This document shows, one piece after another, positions 21,971 to 31,900 of a stretch of 64,000 nt of DNA (position 1 is the stretch's first letter; each line of letters opens with the position of its first letter). The DNA comes from Corythucha ciliata. Its lineage: Eukaryota > Arthropoda > Insecta > Hemiptera > Tingidae. The stretch covers positions 17,961,253-18,025,252 of the forward strand of contig CM075939.1 in assembly GCA_038030265.1 (NCBI GenBank), read 5' to 3'. The translations under genes were made by a program, and so were the position numbers. Below the pieces are notes generated by a model, which had not been told where the DNA came from, ran no database searches, and was given only the letters and a program-made list of their open reading frames with translations.

Positions 21971-22865
21971 TAGTGGTTTTCAACTAATGGTTGGTGGCGG
22001 GATGGCAGGGTCACCGTCCGTTACCCACACTTGGGTCGCGACCCACAATTTTGTCCTAAAGGGCCGTGCCCTCCCCACTGTTTTATGTTTTGCTACCGTT
22101 ACTTTCTTTATTCACCTGAGGCTGCATAGTTCAAGTTTATTATTTCATTCACCCATTTCAAATTTCAGAGAGAGCGTGAAACAGTGCTCTCAGGCAAAAA
22201 GTCAAATCGAGACGAAAAAGTCAATCCTAAAATCCCTAGGTACCCTGCTTTCGAACATCTAATTTGGTCCGAGGGACTAATGTGTCGTATTATCGTGAGA
22301 TATAATCACAGAATTTGTGGCGTATATCTTAATAAAACGGCGGGGCCCGACGCGACGCCTTTTGTGGAGCTTGCCACATGCTGAAAGACTTATGCAGCAT
22401 ATTTTTATGTACTGCTCTCGATACGCCTTCGATACGGATTTTCGATCATCTGAGAGAGATCATGCTGGACCAATTACATATAGTGTAAACAAATTGAAAG
22501 CCCAGTAAATTCCATACAGCGTTCAAGTGTCGCCCGTAAGTTGAATATCTAAATATTGTTGATTTCCGTGTATACCCATAATATTTATATCGATAGGTGA
22601 TATAAAAATAACATCCACCACTGAAAGCCCAAATTTCCCCCCAGTTTTCGACAGCTATAACATTCTCTGCTATGGTGAATGTGACAGTCACCGTTGAGTT
22701 TGGGCTTTCGGTATAGGATTCGGGCTTTCACAGTAACGTGTATAGTCACTGAAAGTCCATATGCCCCTCCCCCCACACAACTAAATTATATATTGTGCTC
22801 ATGGGTCGCGAAGAAATATAGCAGAATTTAGAGGGTCGCGAGCCGCAAAAGATTGAAAACCACTA
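21971..22865. mobile_element. Non-autonomous hAT-like element
   Basis: Ends TAGTGGTTTTCAAC on the left and GTTGAAAACCACTA-like on the right (ATTGAAAACCACTA). Subterminal GGGTCGCGACCC (about 22034) and GGGTCGCGAGCC (about 22834) lie near each end. CAGTGGTTCTCAACC plus GGGTCGCGACCC is a recurring terminal pattern of hAT (Charlie-type) elements. The interior (CTGAAAGCCC repeated) has no transposase. I could not find an 8 bp target duplication. Confidence 0.62.
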
Positions 22866-22888
22866 CGTTATAGGACGAAATACGTATA

Positions 22889-23245
22889 GCCAGTCATTTC
22901 ATGAAATGCGCGCTCTTGATGTAACAGTGAGGTTAGAACACCATCTGACCAGGAATTCCGGTCATTTCATGAAATGCATCCTGCCTCTGGGCACTTTATG
23001 AAATGACGAGGATTACACTATGTGGCCGAGTCACTCTGGTCATTTCTTGAAATGCCAACCCAACTCACTCTGTTCATTTCTTGAAATGACTGGACACATG
23101 GTGTAATCCTTTCGCATTTCATGAAGTGCCCAGAGGCTGGATGCATTTCATGAAATGACCAAAATTCCTGGTCAGATGGTGTTCTAACCTCACTGTTACA
23201 TCAAGAGCGCGCACTTCATGAAATGGCTGGTCATTTCATGAAATG
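22889..23245. mobile_element. 340 bp palindrome built from the 14-mer CATTTCATGAAATG
   Basis: The arms (about 22895-23055 and 23063-23225) match almost perfectly as inverted repeats, including CGCGCTCTTGATGTAACAG and GAACACCATCTGACCAGG. The self-complementary CATTTCATGAAATG, or a one- or two-base variant, occurs nine times: 22895, 22963, 22992, 23041, 23075, 23115, 23144, 23212 and 23232. No protein. It is a fold-back/MITE-like insertion, but the regular spacing of one palindromic word is unusual. Confidence 0.85.
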
Positions 23246-23259
23246 CCAAATTACGGCAA

Positions 23260-23830
23260 GTGACTACGGCATATACAAGTAAGAATACCTTGCCACGCGT
23301 GCGATATTTTCCGCTTATTCGTGACTTTTTAATTACCTATACCCAGTGACATCACGGGCGGTTATTTGATATGGTATGAATGGAAAGGATTTACTTGTGA
23401 GGACAAACATTCCAGTAGTGGGGACGCCGTACCTTCCATGCACTTGTTCAGACATGCACGCATGATGAAACAGAAATTAAGGGAAGAAAAAGTCAGCCAA
23501 TCAGCTTAAAACAGTTGTATGCGTTGTTGTAAATATTGACTTCTGCATCTGGTATTTCTAATTGATGTAATTGCGGAAGAATTTGTGTGCGTGATTGTCA
23601 AAGGATTTTGAGAAGGAGTGGTGGTATCTGTTGGGCCCCTTTTTCCGATAATAAATCCTAGATGCCCTCCCCTGGCTCAATGGTGGCGACGTCCTTGTCT
23701 TGGTAGGTATTCCTTTTGAATCATTAAATTGACACTGTTCCGTACGGAAGTCCGGTCGGTTCCGCGTTCTCCAGGTCCGAATTATTACAAAGATTATTTT
23801 CCGCCCGAGCCCGGGTTTTTCTCCCATCTT
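23260..23830. other. No gene seen
   Basis: No coding motif or repeat partner recognised in the window. Confidence 0.45.
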
Positions 23831-24027
23831 CCTCCGGTTCCTGCCTTGGCAACTGCGAGAGGGCTGGAGAGGGAAGGGCCCTCTTCCGTTTTACTGGTTC
23901 CCTTAAGTGTGTTCGGACGATGCTCGTGAAGGGTTCTGATTAATAAACACCGTCCTTCGTACATGCTGGTTTTCTCTGCTATTAAATTTTCGCGAAGTGA
24001 CAATTTCTTTATAAAGCGACTAACAGG
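23831..24027 (+). repeat. LTR-like direct repeat, copy 1
   Basis: About 197 bp beginning CTCCGGTTCCTGCCTTGGCA and ending GCGACTAACAGG, containing TTAATAAACACC. It is repeated in direct orientation at 24382-25166, split there by an extra segment. The direct repeat and polyadenylation signal suggest a degraded LTR pair. Confidence 0.6.
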
Positions 24028-24381
24028 AGTTGCTCTCAAAGGGGTCAAAACGAAAGACGACCGTCGTCGTTCTCGTCATCCCGCTGTTCTCTACTTGCGA
24101 CTACAACGACGCCCAGAGGAGACGTCAGTTAAACTGGCCATTCCATTCGTCTCCGGCCGACAGGGGATGACTCTCAAATCGGTCATTGAGGGTGAATATA
24201 ATCCGAGGTCGTTCAATGGCACTTGGATATGGATTCCCAGCTTCTGTATAAATCGAGAGCTGGGAACTTGATGTTGTTTGATACGCTTAAAAATACTAGT
24301 ACGAGCATACTGTCACCCAATGATGTTGAAGTGCTCTCTAGATCTTTCCAGTACAAAATTTCGGCTGATAAGAAATTCTTT
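24028..24381. other. Sequence between LTR-like repeats
   Basis: Open for 102 codons on plus but without a recognised domain. It may be residual internal sequence of the same degraded retroelement. Confidence 0.35.
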
Positions 24382-25166
24382 CTCCGGTTCCTGCCTTGGC
24401 AACTGCGAGAAGGTTAGAGGGGGAGTGTCCTTTTCCGTTTTACTGGTTCAAATTCTATAAAGAATCTATAAAGACAATCAGGAATCATGGAAATTCGGCG
24501 AAGTTATACGAAAGCTTGGAACCCATCACTACCTGATGAAACTGGATTCGGGAATAGTCGTGAAGCGACATATGTATAAATCAATTGCTATCGACACAAG
24601 TACAAAAGCCTAATGAAACTGGGAAGAGTACAAATCATAGGGAAATACTGAATGTTCCATTCATCAAAAAAAACATTTCAAAACGCGGCGTGTGATGGAC
24701 TCCCCATAAATTTTGAAGAATCCACCCTCACCCATCAAAATTCCCAAAATAACAGTCCTATTTTAACCGATGACTGTGGCGAACATAGAAACTATGAAGT
24801 ATTAACCTCGCCGTTCTAATCGAATCATCAGACGACAACCTAGCTACCTCAGCGACTACATTTTATACACCCGGTAGAAAATCGTTGAGAAGGATCCAAA
24901 GATTAGTGGGGGAGATTATTTTATCCCTTCATTATTAATTGATTCTCATGTGATCTTATTATCATCACTTTTGACTGTATCCCAAAACAGCAATAAACAA
25001 GGATTCAGATTTCGTTGCTTCATGGAAAATACAACATTCCCTTAAGTGTGTTCGGACGATGCTCGTGAAGGGTTCTGATTAATAAACACCGACCTTCGTA
25101 CATGCTGGTTTTCTCTGCGATTAAATTTTCGCGAAGTGACAATTTCTTTTTAAAGCGACTAACAGG
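24382..25166 (+). repeat. LTR-like direct repeat, copy 2, split by about 580 bp
   Basis: 24382-24449 and 25033-25166 match the two halves of copy 1. The join in copy 1 (CTGGTTCCCTTAAG) is interrupted here by about 580 bp of unrelated DNA. That segment is either an insertion in this copy or was lost from copy 1. Confidence 0.6.
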
Positions 25167-25499
25167 TCAGTGTCCTACAATTAGAAATAATTTCCACCGT
25201 AATATAAGGGCCAAAAATTCAATACAGTCCACTCGTTTCTAAACACGAATAAATCAGACACAAAAATTGGGAAGTAAGTCTTCAGTACGATAAAAACATG
25301 GAAGTAAAAGAATCTTTAAAACTCTACGACAGTATTCGCAAAGGTTCATCGAGAGCATACCGGTCTCAGAGGTTCTTAGCCCATTTACGCCCACGGGGTC
25401 GTTTTCGACCCATTCGCTTTTCGAATTTTTTGCTGGCTGGTGTCTCCGCGGTGGCTTCGTTTACAAGCGGGAATATATCCATGCTTGTATAAGTGAGAA

Positions 25500-26040
25500 T
25501 TTATGTGTTTCTTAAATGCGAATTTGACACTTGTGGACGAAATCAACTATTTTGTCGTACACACGAATATCATTCGATTGTAAAATTGAACTGTAATTGA
25601 AGGGAGCGTCAACAAAGGCTGTAATGGATCGAAATAGCTCAGCTCTTGAAGTTTCATGTTTCCGGCATTCCATGAACGTATGCTCTAATGAGTCGACTTC
25701 CCCACATGTATCACATTTATCATTAGCGACCTTGCCAATTCTGTGTAAGTATTGTTGGCAGATTCCATGGTTGAATTCAGTCTGAAAATGATGCGAAAGA
25801 ACTCTTTTCTCCGATCAATACTCCTAAACCAGACGTTTCGTCGTACGAGTGGGAACATATTTTTATAAAATGAGCCAACTCTGTCATTACTCCGATACAC
25901 CATTCGACTATTACCACTACAAACCAATTTGTCAATCGACGAGTCAATGATACCGTACTTCGGCCGCCATGGATGTAAGCAATTCATCCGAGGTAAGCCT
26001 ATACGCTTTGGGTTCAAGGCTTGGGTTGTCGCGACCAAGT
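25500..26040 (-). pseudogene. LINE ORF2 C-terminal fragment (zf-RVT region)
   Basis: The minus-strand translation shows CDTCGEVDSLEHTFMECRKH, the CCHC zinc-binding region found after the RT domain of Jockey/I/R1-like LINEs, preceded by FFRIIFRLNS. Frames shift at least once, and nothing of the RT palm is left. It lies inside the piggyBac ends, in the place where the N-terminal part of the transposase should be. It was therefore either inserted into that element or captured by it. Confidence 0.75.
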
Positions 26041-26049
26041 TTTGATACT

Positions 26050-26960
26050 GTGTTTCATTTGACCTCTATCAGGGACGTGATTCATCCAAAAGTGAGATGG
26101 GCCTCGGGGAAGGAGTCATCTGGGACTTTGCTCAAACGCTGAAGACGAACTATGAAGGGGTAGAGTTTTCGCTTTATTTTGACAATTTTTTCACTTCGGT
26201 GTCACTTGTATCTTCGCTGAGCATCGGTTTTTTCGGAACAGGAACTGTGAGAGAAAACTGTCTAAGACATTGTCCCATAAAAAGTGTAGATTCCTTGAAA
26301 AAAAAAGAAGAAAAAAAAGAAAAGGCAAAAGGGGAGACTACGACTGTTCGGTCACTGCATCTAACGACTTGGCGGCGGTGAGATGGCTGGACAATTCCGT
26401 CGTGACGCTTCTCTCGATCGAATTTGGTGTTATACCATTGGGAGAGCCCACCAGATATTCAACTAAGGAAAAGAAGCGAATAAAAATACCTCAGCCGGCC
26501 TTGATTGGCAAATTCAATCAATTTATGGGCGGCGTTGACCAATTGGACAACAACGTGTCTAATTACAGGATAAATATAAGGAGGAAAAAGGGGTACATTC
26601 CAATAATAATGTGAATGATCGACGTCACCGTGAATAATACCTGGCTCCTTTCACGGCATTACGGTTTGAACATGGACCAATTGGGGTTTAGAAGAGCCCT
26701 AGCTGGCTCTGCTTCAAGTTCATGGAATCCCTCGTGTCGCGACCGGGCCTAAAAGGAAACGTCAGGGCTCCGTAGAGGAAATTGAAGCCAAAGACGACCG
26801 AGGACATCTCTTCTCTACTGGTCATCCGAGACGGAGATGGTTCGTGTGTAAAAGTAACACGCACGTAAGTAACACAAGTAAGTAAACAATAAAAATCTGT
26901 ACAACGTGTGATGTGCCGCTTCACGACAAATGTTTTGTTGAATTTCACTCGTGAAAAAAA
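26050..26960 (+). pseudogene. piggyBac transposase remnant
   Basis: DDD transposase for cut-and-paste excision. Visible in order: SLYFDNFFTS with one catalytic Asp (about 26172); a Lys run with a frameshift at the A-rich stretch (about 26300); VRWLDNSVVTLLS; FMGGVDQLDNNVSNY with another catalytic Asp (about 26525); a tail reading MIDVTVNNTWLLSR after a stop; and the C-terminal cysteine-rich domain CTTCDVPLHDKCFVEFH near 26950. The N-terminal part with the first Asp is missing, and several stops and frameshifts occur. PGBD-type similarity is clear; it cannot be active. Confidence 0.88.
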
Positions 26961-27164
26961 CTCAATTTCGTAATATTGTAAATAAAAATAATTTCAGTTG
27001 TTCAATGGCAGTAGGTTATCCCATGGGTTCGTTTTTGACCCAGCCCTTTTCCTAAAATCTATAAACGGAAATTTGAAAAATGAACTAATTCTACATTAAA
27101 GACAAGAAAATGGCAGTTTTGGAAGATTTTGGAGAAAAAAAAGTTACGGGCATAAATGGGTTAG

Positions 27165-28962
27165 AAATGCCGTCAGACATCGAGTCGTTTAGTTGCAATC
27201 GCCATTGGACAAGATGTTACATTTTCAGATAAGAAATAAATGAGTCGGCAATCGTCATTGGATAATAACAATTCCAATCAGAGACTATAGCGATATTATT
27301 TCTTTATCGTTTGTTGCTACTGTTATTAGTTCGGGAGCGCTCAGGAAATTAATTGCCTCGCAAACAAAGAGAATAAAAACGGCTCTCAAGCCAACGCGAA
27401 TTCGCTGTGAAAAAGTCGCGTCAGATGTTCAGATGTTTTGAACGCCGTGTAATTAGAGACATTTGATTTTTTTTTTTTTTTTTTGTCGCGAAATCACGTT
27501 GGTTTGAGAGCCGCTTAAAGCGGTTCTTCAAGCTGCGATTTTCCCATTACAACTTGTTTTATAGGTGCTGACGTCTATTGATTATATTATTATAAATTCA
27601 ACAGAATTTCAATGCGGGCGAATCAAAATTCGTTATTTAGCACTTTTAGTGCATTTTTTTGTTCATGTGGGCCTTGACTTACACTCTTCTTGTCAAAAAT
27701 TTGTTCATTTTAGGAAAATATTACTCCTTGCTTAATTTAAACCTTCAGTTTATCACATTTTGTAAAACTGTTGTTGGGTCTTGAAAATTCTTACTAGGAT
27801 TAGTTATCATAGCCAGAATTGTCATTTTGGATCAAATTATCGCGATGTTCAATTGAAAGTATGACAATTTTGAGAGCGCGCATTCCTTATTTTTCAGTCA
27901 ACCCAGCCAATGAATTTTGGTCACTCCGCAATTTAGCGTAATTAGGTATTGGGTTAATTCGGTCCACCCTGTTTATTGGGTTACGGAATTACTGGTTGTC
28001 TGTCACGATTTCATAGCTTTAATTGCGTTTAGAAGACCCTTTTCTACGGACAATTAGGGGATTACTCCCTTTCTCACCGCACCACCCTAGTCACAAATGT
28101 GAATTCGAGTAGGAATTGAACATAGAAAATCGAAAAGCGGTCTCAGTACAGGGGTATAGCAAATGATATTACAGTACAGATACTTATCGGCCCACTTATA
28201 ATCATTCATGACAGACAGCCTGAATACTCTTTAAATTCATTTAAACCCTTCAGTTCTTACTATTGCCATAATCTTACTTTCAACGTGTTTGGATATTTAC
28301 AAAGTAAATTCAAAGGGTCAATTGTTTCAAACGAAGCACATAAAAAGTACCTACATAAATTTAAAATTGTAATAATGCTTGTATAGCAAGACGTAGTTTA
28401 ACTTTGAAAGCTTCATAACTCCTGTAGCTTCATGATTCCTGTAGAGGTAGAGAACTGCACTGTCGAAAATGTTAACGACGACAAAATGACTTATTAGTTA
28501 AAAATTTTTGAATCTTTCAAAGAGCGAGATCAGGAGTAAAGCCAGGCCTAACACACTTTTTCTGAAGCGAATCGGATATATATGATGGAGAAAAGGGGGC
28601 GGTTTGTTTGGGACAAGAGTGACTCAGCCAGGGGTACCCACAGCTCTCCTAGGAAGTTTCCAGAATCAGAACCAGAGGAACAATCAAGAAGGAGAAGAAA
28701 TATGAAGAAGGGCTCTAACCGCCCCGATGAACAAGAAGTGAAAACCGCTTGAGACCCGACATTCACCGGACTCTGTAGCCCCCACCGGTTTGGATGGCCA
28801 GGGGGGAAACCCTCCCTATATATCACCCGGCGTTTGAACGGAGGGGTCATCATTTTAATCCCTGCACCCGTGTTCGGAACAGTTAATTTACGGTGAAAAA
28901 AGAATCTTAGTTATTTACTTTTATTTAATAACAGGAAGTATCAAGTGTAAAATAAGATAAAA
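27165..28962. other. No gene seen; one hairpin element
   Basis: Between the piggyBac element and the cysteine-rich protein gene. At 27380-27513, arms of about 27 bp (CGGCTCTCAAGCCAACGCGA and its counterpart) surround a loop with an 18-base T run. A 101-codon minus-strand frame at 28548-28853 has no recognisable motif. The promoter of the next gene should lie at the right end, but no clear core element is visible. Confidence 0.55.
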
Positions 28963-31900
28963 ATGATCAGGTTGAGGCTTGCTTCTTGTGCTCTTATGTG
29001 CGCCCTTTTTACCACAATACCGGCGGCTGTCGTTCGTGAGGTGAGTTTGTAATTGATAAATTTTCAATACACTCGTCATTTCTCTATTTTTTTTTTGGAC
29101 CCAACCACTTTAAAATTTGTTACTTAGAACACATTAATGACTTTTAAAAGTCGTCATTGACCCGCCCTTACACTGCCCTAAAGAGTAGCGTGGAATTCAT
29201 AGTGAAATTCCGGAAATGCCTTTTCCACGTGGACACTGTAAACCCTTCTCGGAGGTTGAGCTTATGAGTCGGAATTAATTTCTCGTTGAATGGTAGGAAA
29301 AAAAGTGTGACCTGTGTATTGTAATGACGAGCTTCTCAAAAAAGTGTGTAGTCTTTTGGGAATATTGCGTCAGCTCGAAGTTGTATTATGGCTCAGAGGA
29401 CGTATTAGTTTTAGAACCATGCTACTGCCAACCGGTTTCTAATTGATCAGTTCCAAAAAGGAGACAATTATTTCACTCTGGCTGAGCAATTTTCTACGAA
29501 CACCACAGAAGAAATTACGGTCGCTGCTTTCCTTTGAATACCGAAATAACACCACAGTATTATTTCGCTATTAGTGTCCAAGTTCAAGGCGTCGGATTGG
29601 AAACACTACTATAATCCCCAGCGCCCGATGCTTAATCCTTTCTAATTAGTTTCAATAATGGACGAATTTGAAAAAAAGAATCAATAAAAAAAAAAAATAA
29701 TTGAACAATTTTCTCATGGAAGGAGAGGGCGGTCACAGAGACACAGTCCCTGCCAAAGAGGGAACACTGAATTTGTGTTTTAAACTCAATTTTGATTTCA
29801 ACGTAATTGATTATGATAATTTTTAATTGACTTCCAGTTACTTGAAAGAGGAGGTTGGATCAGCTTCCCATAACGTTCAGAGCTAGACACTGGTTTTTAA
29901 ATTAGAGAGATTTTGCAAACAGCTCCGTTAACGCTATTCACATTTCAACCAACGAAATGTCTATTACCTTAGCAACGCGTACACAAAAATTAACTTTTGC
30001 GTTAACGGGACTGGTTACAAAATCTCTCTATTATCCGCGCTCCGAACACCTTTTCCTATTTCTCTCTTCGAGTAGTACAGACGTAAAAGGGATGAAAAAG
30101 AGACGTCTGGGGGGTTATTCCGTAAATTTCAAAGTTTACGTGTCGTAAAATGGGAGAAGGACGAAGGGAGGTACCTCGCTGCCATGGTTTTTACGATACT
30201 TATTGAATTAAACTGCGGAATTTTCACGGGAGAATGTGTGGTCTCGAAGAAAAAATAATCAATTCTTAACAAATGTGTGGAAAAACCACATCAGGGTACA
30301 TCCTCTCCCCCTTCTTCCCAGTTACGACACGTAAACTTTGATAGTTACAGAATCACCCCCCTGATTTTTCTACCCCATAAATTAGATTATTGCTGATAAT
30401 CCTATTCAAATAACGGCCGGGTTGACAATGTCCTTTTAAACTTCGCTAAGGGTTTAAACGGTTTTGTGTACATAACTTTGAACTCTGATTAGCGTTTAAG
30501 CACTTGAGCTCAGCTTAGAGCTACACGGAACTGTAAACCCACGACGGGCTGGGCCTACAAGTATAATTTTATGATCTTCAAATACTCAGGCCCGTATTCA
30601 TAGTCGCGTAGTTCATATTCTCCTAAGGAAAAATCAAATCAGCTTTTGTTGGGAAAAAATTATCTGTTTGAACGCCCATTTAGGGAAATTCAAGTTTAAG
30701 AAATGTCTATGAACACCCAAGGTTGGCAACTGTTCGACACGAATCGATAACGCATATAGTAGTGGCATTTTGTGGGTATCCCACAACGCGAACGCGTCGC
30801 TAACACACGTGTGTTGAAAAAGTTGCTGTTGTAGTCCTGCTTTGATCGGTTGTCAAAAGTGGACATTTTTTGAAATGCATATCTCAATATTTTCCCATTT
30901 TACTCCATCCCCATTTAGCGAATCTTTCGCTATCCCTAGACAAAATGTTCTTACTCCCACAGAAAAAAGTGTGCTCTTTTCAGTGGTGACGTTGGACTTA
31001 ACCTATACGACGCTTATTTCCCATGTTCTCATTTTGTTCAACCAAGTGCCAGTCACCCTGTATAGCTAGGGTTGCCAGGTGTCCGTCTTTTGGACGAACT
31101 GCTCGTCTTTTTTTTATTTCCGGTACATGTAAGTCAACAATAAACATGATAAATGAACTTGAATTGGGTCTTGGGGCGAGCGGGAGGGTGTTCGTCTTTT
31201 TGAAATATTCTACCTGGCAACCCTGTACAGGGTGTTTCAAAACTTTGCGGCATCCTTTTGTACGCTTATTCCTGACCTGGAAGTATTACGATTTGACGAT
31301 ATAAACGTTAGTCAAAAACGATTTCCCACAGGGTACGGGCGATTTTTTTTTTTTTTTTTTGTTAATTCCACAATTTTGCATGAAAATATGTTTGATTTCT
31401 TGAACTTTTACTTGTCCGAAATGACTTTATGGCTACATTTTTGAAAAGGTCGTGAAAATTCCCATAGGGTGCAACTATTTTCATTCGACATAATTGCCTG
31501 TAAGACTGATACGGGGCAATCTAAGCGGGCGGGAATTAGCCGGCATTACAAGCTGCCCCTTAAACACCTAAATATTTCACCCCTCTTGTTTTGGGCTAGG
31601 AATCTCGCATTTCACCGAAAGTTGCCCCATTCAATATGCTTCAAATTTATGTATTAAAATGACAGATTGCTGCATTGTAACAAGAGTTAATTCACTTTTA
31701 ATACAAAAAGTCATGCATGCGTGACTGACAATTGACACTTCGCGATGCTTTACTTTCCAACTTTCAGCCGGTCAAACCCCGTCGTAAAGTCTTGTTTATG
31801 TATTTATGTCACACACAAGAGAGAAAAGAGCACAGAAGAAAAGAAGACAAAAGAAGAAAAAGAGGTTAAAAAAAGAAGAAAAAAAAAATCAAGGAACTTC

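Larger units (their letters stand above)
25380..27160 (+). mobile_element. Complete piggyBac-like DNA transposon
   Basis: Ends CCCATTTACGCCC on the left and GGGCATAAATGGG on the right: 13 bp inverted repeats, one mismatch. Both are flanked by TTAG (25376-25379 and 27161-27164). PiggyBac elements use TTAA, so a duplicated TTAG is a variant of the classic target. Subterminal GGGGTCGTTTTCGACCC (25394) and GGGTTCGTTTTTGACCC (27025) mirror each other. Inside are a LINE fragment (minus strand) and the C-terminal two thirds of a piggyBac transposase (plus strand). Confidence 0.85.

Noticed and set aside
28548..28853. 101-codon minus-strand frame upstream of the cysteine-rich gene
   Set aside because: No recognisable domain; starts and ends without transcription context.
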